From assembly GCA_963824395.1 (NCBI GenBank), contig CAWGPF010000001.1, positions 682,001 to 746,000 of the forward strand: a DNA stretch of 64,000 bases, written 5' to 3'. The notes beneath the pieces were generated by a model. The model made no database searches. It saw only the letters and a program-made list of their open reading frames with translations, and was not told the origin of the DNA. The stretch's first letter is position 1. The number at the start of each line of letters is the position of its first letter. Source of the DNA: 13-2-20CM-66-19 sp963824395 (GTDB lineage Bacteria > Pseudomonadota > Gammaproteobacteria > Steroidobacterales > Steroidobacteraceae). This document shows, piece by piece, positions 45,576-57,272 of this stretch. A program made the translations under genes and the position numbers.

Positions 45576-46663
45576 AGCCCGCGCACCCGGTAGCGCACGC
45601 GGTTAGCCAGGGTTGGCCCGAAGATCACCAGCAGCGCCATCGCCACCACCACCGCGTGCGTCCACCACAGCCCGAGGAACGGCGGCAGCGTGCCGCGGCC
45701 GAGCATCACCTTGCCCACCGAGATCAGCTGCGAGTAGAGCAGAAATATCAGCAGCGCCACCCACACGCGGGCATAACGTCCCTGGCGCGGCCTCAGGCGT
45801 GCCAGCGGCACGCCGATCAGCGCCAGCACCAGGCACATGAGCGGGGTGGCGATGCGCCACTGCAGCTCGGCGCGCTGCTGCGGATCTGCGGACTGCGCCA
45901 GCGTCACGCTCGGCTGTGCCTCAAGATCCCGGACGCTGTCACGGCTGACCGGCATCTGTACCGGCACCACGTGCTCGGCGAAGCGCACGATGCGAAACTC
46001 GGCGCTCCCCGGGACGCCCTCGAAGCGCTCGCCGTCGTAGAGAGTGAGGATATGCGTCATGCCATCGGGGGTGACGCTGTGGCGCGCGCGCTCGGCGAGC
46101 GCCACCTGCACGATCGCGCCGTGGTTGCGCTCCACGAACACGTTATGCAGCGTGCCGTCGGGGTTGACGCTCTGGGCATACACCACCGCCGTCCCGCCGC
46201 CGAAGGAGCGGAACTTGCCGGCGGCGATGGGCGCGAACTGGCCGGCACGCACGGCCTGCTGGCGCAGGCTCAGGGCCTGCTCGGTGGCCTGGGGAGCGAG
46301 CACCAGGGTGAGCCAGGCGAGTCCTGCGGCTACCACGAGCGAGAGCAGCACCACCGGCAGGTAGACATTGGCAGGGCCCGCCCCGCAGGCCAGCGCCGCC
46401 GCCATTTCGCTGTCGGCGTACAGGCGGCCGAAAGCCAGCACCACGCCGAGCAGCAGCCCCACCGGCAGGAGAATCGAGAGGTACTGCAGGGCCCCGAGCC
46501 AGACCAGCTCGAGGACCACATTGGGGGGAAACTGGTTGGCGGCGGCCCGCTCGAGCACGCCCACCACCTGGTAGGCCAGCAATATGACGAGCAGCACGCC
46601 CGTTACGAGCAGCCAGGCCAGTATGACCTCGCGCAAAATGTAACGTCCGAGGATCTTCCCCAA
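45572..46663 (-). CDS. lptF: LPS export ABC permease LptF
   Basis: The product is about 363 residues if translation begins at TTG 46663 (GKILGRYILREVILAWLLVTG), close to the usual LptF length. It has the same membrane and jellyroll layout as LptG, with the conserved GRYILREV N-terminus, AGKFRSFGGGTAVVYAQSV in the periplasmic domain and LVLALIGVPLARL near the end. No ATG or GTG exists near the conserved start, so a TTG or a far-upstream start must be used; the frame is open to 46870 but the extra part looks non-coding. Divergent from pepA, the usual gammaproteobacterial order. Confidence 0.88.
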   Translation of the reverse strand: MGKILGRYILREVILAWLLVTGVLLVILLAYQVVGVLERAAANQFPPNVVLELVWLGALQYLSILLPVGLLLGVVLAFGRLYADSEMAAALACGAGPANVYLPVVLLSLVVAAGLAWLTLVLAPQATEQALSLRQQAVRAGQFAPIAAGKFRSFGGGTAVVYAQSVNPDGTLHNVFVERNHGAIVQVALAERARHSVTPDGMTHILTLYDGERFEGVPGSAEFRIVRFAEHVVPVQMPVSRDSVRDLEAQPSVTLAQSADPQQRAELQWRIATPLMCLVLALIGVPLARLRPRQGRYARVWVALLIFLLYSQLISVGKVMLGRGTLPPFLGLWWTHAVVVAMALLVIFGPTLANRVRYRVRGL

Positions 46664-46833
46664 CGCGCGACCATCCGTTCGCCCGCCGGAAAACCGACAG
46701 GTTCTTGAGTTACACTTGGCGTCGCTTGCACCCGTGGGCACGCAGCGCAGGGGCTGCATCAGCACGCGACGGAGCGAGGCGCTCAATAAGGTAAGTGACA
46801 GTCTAACGCGCCTCAGCGGGAAGGGGATACGCA

Positions 46834-48321
46834 ATGGAATTCGGCGTCTGGACCAAGGGCCTGGCGACACTGTCGGTGGACTGCCTGGTGCTTGGCGTTT
46901 TCGAGGACGGCGAGCTCAGCGGCGAGGCGCGCAGCGTCGACAGCGCCTGCAGCGGCCGCCTGAAGAAGCTCCTGGAGCGCGGCGATTTCGCCGGCCGCCC
47001 CGGCGACACGCTGCTCGTCAGCGACCTGCCGGGCCTGAGCGCCACTCACGTGCTGCTCACCGGTCTTGGCAGCAAGAAAAACTTCCAGCGCAAGGCCTGG
47101 CGGCGCGCCTGCCAGGCGGCGCTGGTGGCCATCGCCCGCACGCGCATCGCAAGCTGCGCCATCGCGCTCGATCGCCCCGAGACCAAGCAGCTCGATGACT
47201 ACTACCTCGGGCGCCAGGTGGCCGAACTCACCGGCGCCGCCCTCTATCGCATCAACGACCTGAAGACCGGCAAAAAGCCCGCCCCGGCCGAACTGCGCAA
47301 GGTGCTGGCCGGACCGGTGCGCAAGGCGCAGGCCACGCAGCACGGACTCACCCAGGGCGCCGCCGTGGCGGCCGCCCAGCTCATCCAGCGCGACCTTGCG
47401 AACCTGCCGCCGAACGTATGCACACCCCTCTATCTTGCAGAGCAGGCACGCGCGCTCGCGCGCCGCCATGCGAGCCTCAAGGTAAAGGTGCTCGATGAGC
47501 CCGCGCTGCGGCGTGAGAAGATGGGGTGCCTGCTCGCGGTGGCGCAGGGCAGCGCGCAGCCGCCGCGCTTCCTGGTGCTCGAGTACCACGGCGGCAGGAA
47601 AAGCGACGCGCCGGTGGTGCTGGTCGGCAAGGGCGTCACCTTTGACAGCGGCGGCATCTCGCTCAAGGACCCGCCGGGCATGGACGAGATGAAGTTCGAC
47701 ATGTCGGGTGCGGCCGCGGTGATCGCCTCCCTCATGCTGGCCGCGCAGCTGCGCCTCGCGATCAACGTCGTCGGCCTGGTGGCGGCGGTCGAGAACATGC
47801 CCGACGGCCGCGCCGTGAAGCCGGGCGACATCGCCACCAGCGCCGCGGGGCTCACGGTGGAGATCCTCAACACCGACGCCGAAGGGCGGCTGATCCTGTG
47901 CGACGCGCTGCACTACGCGCGCCGCTTCCGTCCCGCGGCCGTCATCGACATCGCGACCCTTACCGGGGCCTGCGTGGTGGCCCTGGGTCACTACCATGCC
48001 GGGGTCATGGGCAACGATGAGAAGCTCGTGCAGGAGCTGCTGGCCGCCGGCGTGCGCGCCGATGACCGCTGCTGGCAGCTGCCGCTGACCGAGGAGTACG
48101 CCGAATCACTAAAGAGCAACTTCGCCGACTTTGCCAACGTCGGTGGCCGTGACGGCGGTGCCATCACCGCGGCCGCCTTCCTCGCGAAATTCACCCAGGG
48201 ACTCAAATGGGCGCACCTCGACGTCGCGGGCATCGCTTACCAGAGCGGTGCGCAGAAGGGCAGCACCGGGCGGCCGACGCCGCTGCTCGCGGATTTCCTC
48301 ATCCAGCGCGCCTCGCACTGA
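46834..48321 (+). CDS. pepA: Leucyl aminopeptidase (cytosol aminopeptidase)
   Basis: This 495-residue M17 peptidase has the metal-binding blocks GKGVTFDSGGISLKDPPGMD, KFDMSGAAAV and NTDAEGRLIL, which contain the two-zinc ligands and catalytic Lys/Arg, followed by IDIATLTGACVVALG. It releases N-terminal amino acids; in E. coli PepA also binds DNA. The ATG 46834 follows GGGAAGGGGATA. In many relatives holC (DNA polymerase III chi) lies between pepA and valS; here it does not. Confidence 0.96.
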   Translation: MEFGVWTKGLATLSVDCLVLGVFEDGELSGEARSVDSACSGRLKKLLERGDFAGRPGDTLLVSDLPGLSATHVLLTGLGSKKNFQRKAWRRACQAALVAIARTRIASCAIALDRPETKQLDDYYLGRQVAELTGAALYRINDLKTGKKPAPAELRKVLAGPVRKAQATQHGLTQGAAVAAAQLIQRDLANLPPNVCTPLYLAEQARALARRHASLKVKVLDEPALRREKMGCLLAVAQGSAQPPRFLVLEYHGGRKSDAPVVLVGKGVTFDSGGISLKDPPGMDEMKFDMSGAAAVIASLMLAAQLRLAINVVGLVAAVENMPDGRAVKPGDIATSAAGLTVEILNTDAEGRLILCDALHYARRFRPAAVIDIATLTGACVVALGHYHAGVMGNDEKLVQELLAAGVRADDRCWQLPLTEEYAESLKSNFADFANVGGRDGGAITAAAFLAKFTQGLKWAHLDVAGIAYQSGAQKGSTGRPTPLLADFLIQRASH

Positions 48322-48479
48322 GCCGGCACGGCGCGAGCCACGAGCGCAGCTTCCGCCACGTGCGCTTCTGCCGGCCGCGCCGCCTGCAGCGCTTCAGCGC
48401 ACGACTGCTGCGCGTGCGCTAGAAAGGTGCGTCGCTCGCCGCCCTGAGCGGCCGGCGCGGTAATCGCGTCCCTTGCCGC

Positions 48480-48485
48480 TATAAT
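48480..48485 (+). promoter_or_regulatory. Consensus -10 element upstream of valS
   Basis: TATAAT is exactly consensus, 38 bases before the valS ATG at 48524. No good -35 is present at 16-18 bases, so it may depend on an activator or other contacts. Bases 48322-48479 contain no recognisable gene. Confidence 0.5.
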
Positions 48486-48523
48486 CCCCGGCGCCCCCTC
48501 TGCGTGAGTCTTGAAGCCCTCTG

Positions 48524-51291
<2,768 letters not shown>

Positions 51292-51295
<4 letters not shown>

Positions 51296-52236
51296 ACAGC
51301 GGCGCGGACGCACGCGCCGATGCCGCCGTCCTCGGGCGCGCGCTGGAGATGCTCGAGACCGTCATCCTCGGCAAGCCCGAGCAGATCCGGCTGTGCCTGG
51401 CGTGCCTGCTGGCGCGCGGTCACCTCCTGATCGAGGACGTTCCCGGGGTTGGTAAGACGACGCTCGCGCACGCGCTCGCGCACGTGCTCGGTCTGGCCTG
51501 GCAGCGCGTGCAGTTCACGAGCGATCTGTTGCCCGCCGACATCATCGGCGTATCGGTGTTCGACCGCTCGAGCCAGCGCTTCAACTTCCGCCAGGGCCCG
51601 CTGTTCACCCAGCTGCTGCTCGCCGATGAGGTCAACCGCGCGAGCCCCCGCACCCAGAGCGCGCTTCTGGAGGCCATGGAGGAGCGCCAGGTGAGCGTCG
51701 ATGGCACAACCTACGCCCTGCCCGAGCCGTTCTTCGTGGTCGCCACCCAGAACCCGCACGAGCAGCTCGGCACCTTTGCGCTGCCGGAGTCGCAGCTCGA
51801 CCGCTTCCTGATGCGCGTGACGCTTGGCTACCCGGACGCCGCGCACGAGCGCGCACTGCTGCGTGGCGGCGAGCGCCGCGAGCTGCTGGCCGGTATCGCC
51901 CCGGTTCTCACCCCGGCCCTCGTGGTACGCCTGCAGCGCCAGGTGCGCAGCATCCACATCGCCGATGCGCTGCTCGACTACACGCAGACCCTGATCGCGC
52001 GCAGCCGCGAGCGTGGCGACCTGAAGCTCGGACTCTCCCCGCGCGCCGGCCAGGGACTGATCCGCGCCGCCCAGGCGTGGGCCTTCCTCGGCGGCCGCGA
52101 GGCGCTTCTGCCCGAGGACGTGCAGGCGGTACTGCCCGCGGTGGTGGCGCACCGGCTCGAGCGGCGCGAGGCGGCGGCCGCCGGGCACGAGGATCTGGCG
52201 TGCGAGCTGCTGCGCGCGGTGCCGGTGCCGACCTGA
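51292..52236 (+). CDS. MoxR-family AAA+ ATPase
   Basis: The 314-residue ATPase has Walker A in DVPGVGKTTLAHAL, Walker B in LLLADEVNRASPRTQSALLEAMEERQV and sensor motif VVATQNPHEQLGTFALPESQLDRFLMR. MoxR proteins act as chaperones for insertion of cofactors or assembly of membrane proteins, often with VWA and DUF58 partners. It starts the MoxR-DUF58-TgpA block with GTG overlapping the valS stop, so the block may be co-transcribed with valS. Confidence 0.93.
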
Positions 52237-52243
52237 GGCGGCC

Positions 52244-53251
52244 GTGGTGGCTGCGGTAAGGGGCTACTGGCGGCGCCTGAACCCGCTGCGGCCACTCGGC
52301 GCCGCCTTGCAGGCGCGCACGGCGGCCTGGGTGCGCCGCCGCCAGGGCGAGGATCAACTGCCGGTCGAGCTCAACCGGCGGCGCCTCTACATCCTGCCGA
52401 CGAAAGGCGGCGTCGCCTTCGGCGCGCTGGTGTTCGTCATGCTGCTCGCAGGGCTCAACTACACCAACAGCCTGGCGCTCTTCCTCACCTTCGTGCTGGC
52501 AGCCTTCGGGCTCGTCGTGATGCAGCTGTGCCACCGCAACCTGCTCGGCGTGCGTGTCGCCGCACTACAGGCCCCGGCGGTATTCGCGCGGCGTCCGGGC
52601 ACGCTCCTCGTGAGCCTTGCGAATGACACCGCGACGGCGCGCCTGCGCCTGGAGGCAGGACTCGAGGGTGCGCCGCGCAGCCGGGAGGACCTGGCGGCCT
52701 ACTCCCGGGCTCAGCTGGCGGTACCCCTGCCGGCGCAGGCGCGCGGCGTGGTGCGCATCGCACGGGTGCGCATCAGTACCGCGCACCCCTTCGGACTCTT
52801 CCGCGCCTGGACCTGGGTGCACGCGCCGCTCGAGCTGCTCGTGTACCCGGCCCCGGCCGGCGCGCGGCCGATGCCCTACGCCAGCGCCTACCGCTCCGGC
52901 ACGCATGCCCGCGGCGGTGCAGGGCTCGATGAGTGGCTGGGGCTGCGACCGTTCCGCGACGGGGACTCCCCGCGCCAGGTCGACTGGAAGGCGTACGCGC
53001 GCGAAGCGCCGCTCCTGGTGAAAGTGTACCAGCCGCTCGGCTCGCAGCTGCGCTGCTTCGATTTTGCGCAGCTCCCCGGCCTCGACACCGAGGCGCGTCT
53101 GGAGCAGCTCGCGCGCTGGGTGGTGGATGCGGAGGCCGGTGGTGAGCGCTACGCAGTGCAGCTGCCGGGCGTGCGCACCGCGAGTGACCGCGGACCCGAG
53201 CATCGCCACCGCTGCCTGGCGCAGCTGGCGCGCTTCGGCGGCCCGCCCTGA
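52244..53251 (+). CDS. DUF58 domain protein of the MoxR/TgpA block
   Basis: The 335-residue protein has two membrane-spanning segments near residues 55-100 and the DUF58 motif LRPFRDGDSPRQVDWKAYARE (about residue 230). It belongs to the proteins that regularly accompany MoxR and transglutaminase-like genes. GTG 52244 is eight bases after the MoxR stop; the stop overlaps the TgpA start by one base (TGATG). Function: probably part of an envelope-assembly unit. Confidence 0.88.
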   Translation: MVAAVRGYWRRLNPLRPLGAALQARTAAWVRRRQGEDQLPVELNRRRLYILPTKGGVAFGALVFVMLLAGLNYTNSLALFLTFVLAAFGLVVMQLCHRNLLGVRVAALQAPAVFARRPGTLLVSLANDTATARLRLEAGLEGAPRSREDLAAYSRAQLAVPLPAQARGVVRIARVRISTAHPFGLFRAWTWVHAPLELLVYPAPAGARPMPYASAYRSGTHARGGAGLDEWLGLRPFRDGDSPRQVDWKAYAREAPLLVKVYQPLGSQLRCFDFAQLPGLDTEARLEQLARWVVDAEAGGERYAVQLPGVRTASDRGPEHRHRCLAQLARFGGPP

Positions 53252-55230
53252 TGGCTGTGCCGCACGAGCCGGATGCGCCGCTCGCGCTGCGCTCACTCGC
53301 CTGGGCCTGTGCCGCCTTCGGCGGCGGCGTGCTGCTGCACATCGACCGCGTGCCCGCGTGGGCCAGCCTGAGCTGTGTCGTGCTCATCCTCTGGCGCCTC
53401 GCCGCGGTGCGCCGCGGGCTGTGGCTGCCCGGACCGATCGCGCGCTCACTGCTGGCGCTCGGCATGGCAGCGGTAGTGCTGGCGCGCTTCCACACCCTCA
53501 ACGGGCTCACCGCCGGCACGACGCTGCTGCTGCTCATGGCGGCACTGAAGCTGCTGGAGACGCGCCGCACGCGCGATGAGCTGATTCTGATCGGCGCGGG
53601 CCTGTTTCTGCTCCTGGCCGCGTGTCTGGACCGCCAGCATCTCGCGCGCGCGCCGCTTTATGCGCTGCAGGCGTGGCTGTGCTGCGCAGCGCTCGCCGTG
53701 CTCACCACCCCCTCGCTCACCGCGCGCGCAGCGCTCGGACTCGCCGGACGCACGCTCCTCATGGCACTGCCGCTGGCGGTCGCGCTGTTCGTGCTCTTCC
53801 CGCGCCTGCCGGGGTCCTTCTGGGCGATTCCGCGCGGCAACGCCGCCCTCACCGGGCTTTCGGACTCGATGACACCGGGCAGCATCGCGCAGCTGGTGGC
53901 CGACTACAGCGTGGCGTTCCGCGTGAAGTTCGACGGGGCGCGCCCGGCGGCGCTGCTCTACTGGCGCGGGCCGGTGCTGCACGAGTTCGACGGCCGCACC
54001 TGGCGGCGTGCCGAGGTTGCGCTGCGCGCGCGCCCGCGCGTGGAGTTCCTCGGCGCACCGGTGCGCTACCACGTCGCGCTCGAGCCAACGCGGCGGCGCT
54101 TCTGGTTCGCGCTCGACCTGCCGGCGCAGGCCGCCGGCGCGCGCACCTCCCTCAGCTATGACTACACGCTGGTGGCGGCCGACCCGGTGAACGAACCCAC
54201 CGCCTACGAGGGACTCTCCTTCCTCATGAGCCGCGCCGTGGATCCCCTGGACGGCGGCAGCCGGCGCGAGGACACCGCGCTCCCGGGCAGCGCCAACCCG
54301 CGCACGCGCGAACTCGCGCAGCGCCTGCAGGCACAGACGGGCACCGACTCGGCCTACGTGGGCGCGGTGCTCGAGTACCTGCGCCACGGCGGTTTCGTCT
54401 ACTCGCTCGAGCCGCAGCCGCTCGGCGCCGATGCGGTCGATGAGCTCCTGTTCCGCACCCGCGAGGGTTTCTGCGGCCACTATGCCTCCGCGTTCGTGAC
54501 CCTCATGCGCGCCGCCGGCGTGCCCGCGCGCGTGGTCACCGGTTACCTCGGCGGGGAGTGGAACCCGATCGGGGAGTTCCTCGAGGTGCGCCAGGCCGAC
54601 GCGCACGCCTGGGCCGAAGTGTGGCTGCAGGGGCGCGGCTGGACTCGCATCGATCCAACCGCGGTCGTCGCGCCCGAGCGGCTGAAGCGCGGCATGCTGC
54701 AGCTGATGCCCGAGGCATTCTCGGTCTCCGAGCGGCTGCTGTACGGCCCGGGCTGGCTCGGCGGCCTCCTGCAGCGCTGGGAGGCGGCGAGCGCCTGGTG
54801 GAGTGATCACGTGGTGCGCTTTGACTACGCCCGCCAGCTCGACCTGCTCACACATTTCGGCATCCGCACCCCCGATGCGCGCTACCTCGGGTGGGGATTC
54901 ACGGCAGCCCTGTGCGCCTGGCTCGCCCTCATGGCCTGGAGCACCGCCCGCCTCAGCCGACGCGCGCGCCCGGACGCCCTGGCACGCGCCTACCGGCGCC
55001 TGTGCGGCAAGCTTGCGCGCGTGGCCCCGCCGCGCGCCCCGCACCAAGGCCCCCTCGCCTACGCCGAGACCGTGCTCGCCGCGCGCCCGGACCTGCGCGC
55101 GAGCGTCGGGGCGCTGTTCGCCCGCTATGCGCACTTGCGCTTCGGACCGGGGCCCGCGGGCGCGGGCGAGGTGGCGCAGTTCGCGCGCGCGGTGCGCCGC
55201 CTGGCGCTGCCCCCTGATGCGGGCCCTTAG
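53251..55230 (+). CDS. tgpA: TgpA-like membrane protein: DUF3488 plus transglutaminase-like domain
   Basis: The 659-residue protein has an N-terminal membrane domain of about five to six helices (DUF3488), an extracytoplasmic transglutaminase domain and a C-terminal membrane helix followed by a DUF4129-like tail. The catalytic Cys is in EGFCGHYASAFVTLMR, the His in ADAHAWAEVWL and the Asp in RIDPTAVV. TgpA of Pseudomonas aeruginosa is an essential periplasmic transglutaminase-like protein. Coupled to DUF58 and MoxR; its stop codon overlaps tail to tail with the iron-sulfur fusion gene. Confidence 0.93.
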   Translation: MAVPHEPDAPLALRSLAWACAAFGGGVLLHIDRVPAWASLSCVVLILWRLAAVRRGLWLPGPIARSLLALGMAAVVLARFHTLNGLTAGTTLLLLMAALKLLETRRTRDELILIGAGLFLLLAACLDRQHLARAPLYALQAWLCCAALAVLTTPSLTARAALGLAGRTLLMALPLAVALFVLFPRLPGSFWAIPRGNAALTGLSDSMTPGSIAQLVADYSVAFRVKFDGARPAALLYWRGPVLHEFDGRTWRRAEVALRARPRVEFLGAPVRYHVALEPTRRRFWFALDLPAQAAGARTSLSYDYTLVAADPVNEPTAYEGLSFLMSRAVDPLDGGSRREDTALPGSANPRTRELAQRLQAQTGTDSAYVGAVLEYLRHGGFVYSLEPQPLGADAVDELLFRTREGFCGHYASAFVTLMRAAGVPARVVTGYLGGEWNPIGEFLEVRQADAHAWAEVWLQGRGWTRIDPTAVVAPERLKRGMLQLMPEAFSVSERLLYGPGWLGGLLQRWEAASAWWSDHVVRFDYARQLDLLTHFGIRTPDARYLGWGFTAALCAWLALMAWSTARLSRRARPDALARAYRRLCGKLARVAPPRAPHQGPLAYAETVLAARPDLRASVGALFARYAHLRFGPGPAGAGEVAQFARAVRRLALPPDAGP

Positions 55231-57212
55231 ACCGAGCGGAAGCCGATGCGCGCGTGCGTGCCGTCGCAGAAGGGCTTGTTGGCACTGCCGCCGCAGCGGC
55301 ACAGCGTCGCGGACGTCACGCGCGCCACCACGCGCCCCGTGCCGCTGATGATCTCGAGGTTGCCGCGCACGCTCAGCGGGCCGTTCGGCTGCGGATCGAT
55401 CGCGAGCGGCCCGTCGCGCACGGGCAGCGTGTCGGTGTTGCCGCTCGGCGGCTCGCCGCTGGCGCTGAAGCCGACGGCGTGGTGCGAGCCGTCGCAATAG
55501 GGCTTGTTCTTCGAGGCCCCGCAGCGACACAGCGTGGCGCGAAACGGCGCCGGCACGCCCTCGATCACGAGCGCGCCCCGGAATGCATAGGGACCCGCCT
55601 CGCGTAGCCCCGCAAGGTTCACCGGCGGTGCGCCCTCCTCGGGCTGACCGTCGTGGCGCTGGTAGCGGATCGCCCCCGAGGGACACTGGTGCGCGATGTC
55701 GACCAGCCGCTCGACGGGCATCGCATCCGGATGAATCCAGGGGCCCTTGACGTTGGCGAGGAACACCTGCGGGGCGAGCGTCACGCAGAAGCGCGAATGG
55801 ATGCAGCGCTTGCCCTCGAAGAGGAGGTCGAGCGCCGTGCCGGCGATGCGCTCCACGTCGCCGCTGGCCACAGGTGCAGGGGGCGCAGCTGCGGTAACGG
55901 GGGCAGCGGCTGGCGCCCCGGGCGCGGGTGCGGCGGGCGTCGCGGCCGCCGCACCCTCCAGATCGAAGCCGCGCGCGGCGCGGCGCTCGAGCCCCTCGAG
56001 CTGCTCGGCCGCGGCACGCGCGCGCGGATCGCCGTCGGCGGCGAGCGCCACGGCGGCGGCGGCGAGCTGCCCGAGACGCTCGAGGAACAGGCGCCGTGCC
56101 GCGCAGCCGGCAGGCAGCGCCGCGGTGTCGCGCAGGGTCGTGAAGGACATGCCGGCGTTGCAGTCGGGGTTGGAGGGACCGGCCGGCAGGCGAGCGGCGC
56201 GCTCGGCGAGGGGCAGGACCGCGCGCATCAGCCCGATGGCCAGATCGACGACGAGGCCTTTCTCCGCGTCCGGGCTGCGCAGTGCGTAGGCGTAGGCGAG
56301 CAGGCGCAGCATGAGTCCGTAGGAAGCGTTGGCAAGGTCCACGGTGGCGACCGCCGCCGGGGTCTCGAGCCACACGCGCCCCTCCGGGCGCGGCGGCCGG
56401 CGCAGCACCGGGTTGGTGGCGGCGGGGAAGGCGGGCGCGAAGTCCGGATTAGTGGCGCTCAACTCGCGCAGCTCACGGCGGATGGCGATGAATTTCTGGT
56501 AGTGCGAGTTCAGTGAGTCCTGCGGCGCCCCCTCGCCCTGCTCGACGATCGCGCAGAAGGCGGCGAGCGCGGTCTTCAGGCAGCGCACCGGACGGGCACC
56601 GCCGAGGTTCACTTCGGACGGTGACAGCTGCAGCGCCGGATCTCCGCCGAAGGTGGCGCGCTCGCCGTATTTCGCGACGAAGGCCTTCAACCCCTCTCCG
56701 AGGGCGGCATAGAAGGTGCCCACCGTGTCGTAGTCGATGCCCATCGGGGTCAGCCGCGGCGCCTGACCGCCGCGCCGGTAAATGCGCTCGTAGGCAAAGC
56801 CACTACCCTCAGGCTCAGCCGAGCCGTGCGGACGCTCGAGGAACACGAAGTGCTGCAGGGTGTCGGCGTTGAAGGGCGCGAGCTTCACCACCACGCTCGC
56901 CGGCAGGTAGCCCGGGTCGAGCGGGAAGTTGGTGCGCCCGAAGCGCGGGCTGCCGCCGAGCGCCGCGGTAATGTTCCATACCGCCGCGAGGTGCCCCATC
57001 TCCTCGATCGCAACCGACAGCAGCACCTGCCTCCAGCGGCCGACCGCGGCGGCCTCCGCCACGCTCAGGCCTTCGGCCGCGCCGTCCTTCAGGCTCGCCA
57101 CGGCGTACAGGTAGGTGCACATGAGGTTGTGCTCAAGTTCCGCCGCCTCGTAGAGGGCGTTGATGAGCACTTCGCGCTGCAGCAGTGGGCTTTCAACCGC
57201 GACATCGTTCAT
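55227..57212 (-). CDS. Fusion of ferritin-like, single-cluster ferredoxin-like and two CDGSH domains
   Basis: The 661-residue protein has, in order: a ferritin-like domain (about 10-230) with an ExxH pair (ELEH at 25-28 and EEMGH at 70-74), also known from VioB-type enzymes; an Ala/Arg region (300-430) with a Pro/Ala linker; a [4Fe-4S] mono-cluster (Fer4_19-like) domain with Cys470, Cys476 and Cys510 (HQCPSGAI); and two CDGSH domains with Cys562/564/573-His577 and Cys638/640/649-His653. CDGSH domains bind 2Fe-2S clusters with a 3Cys-1His set. Such combinations occur in proteins of unknown function. GGGGAG precedes ATG 57212. Probably an iron/redox protein; substrate unknown. Confidence 0.9.
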   Translation of the reverse strand: MNDVAVESPLLQREVLINALYEAAELEHNLMCTYLYAVASLKDGAAEGLSVAEAAAVGRWRQVLLSVAIEEMGHLAAVWNITAALGGSPRFGRTNFPLDPGYLPASVVVKLAPFNADTLQHFVFLERPHGSAEPEGSGFAYERIYRRGGQAPRLTPMGIDYDTVGTFYAALGEGLKAFVAKYGERATFGGDPALQLSPSEVNLGGARPVRCLKTALAAFCAIVEQGEGAPQDSLNSHYQKFIAIRRELRELSATNPDFAPAFPAATNPVLRRPPRPEGRVWLETPAAVATVDLANASYGLMLRLLAYAYALRSPDAEKGLVVDLAIGLMRAVLPLAERAARLPAGPSNPDCNAGMSFTTLRDTAALPAGCAARRLFLERLGQLAAAAVALAADGDPRARAAAEQLEGLERRAARGFDLEGAAAATPAAPAPGAPAAAPVTAAAPPAPVASGDVERIAGTALDLLFEGKRCIHSRFCVTLAPQVFLANVKGPWIHPDAMPVERLVDIAHQCPSGAIRYQRHDGQPEEGAPPVNLAGLREAGPYAFRGALVIEGVPAPFRATLCRCGASKNKPYCDGSHHAVGFSASGEPPSGNTDTLPVRDGPLAIDPQPNGPLSVRGNLEIISGTGRVVARVTSATLCRCGGSANKPFCDGTHARIGFRSV

Positions 57213-57272
57213 GAGAACTCCCCGAAGGCGGCGGCGCCTCAGGCGCCATTCGCCTCAAGGGTACGCCAGCTG

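Noticed and set aside
48207..48422. Short frame extending past the pepA stop, considered as holC remnant
   Set aside because: It is Arg-rich, lies mostly inside pepA in another frame and has no chi-subunit signature.
53446..56373. Very long minus-strand open frame (about 975 codons) opposite tgpA
   Set aside because: It is antisense to a well-supported gene, is rich in Arg/Ala/Gly with no domain signature, and such frames are expected in DNA of this GC content.
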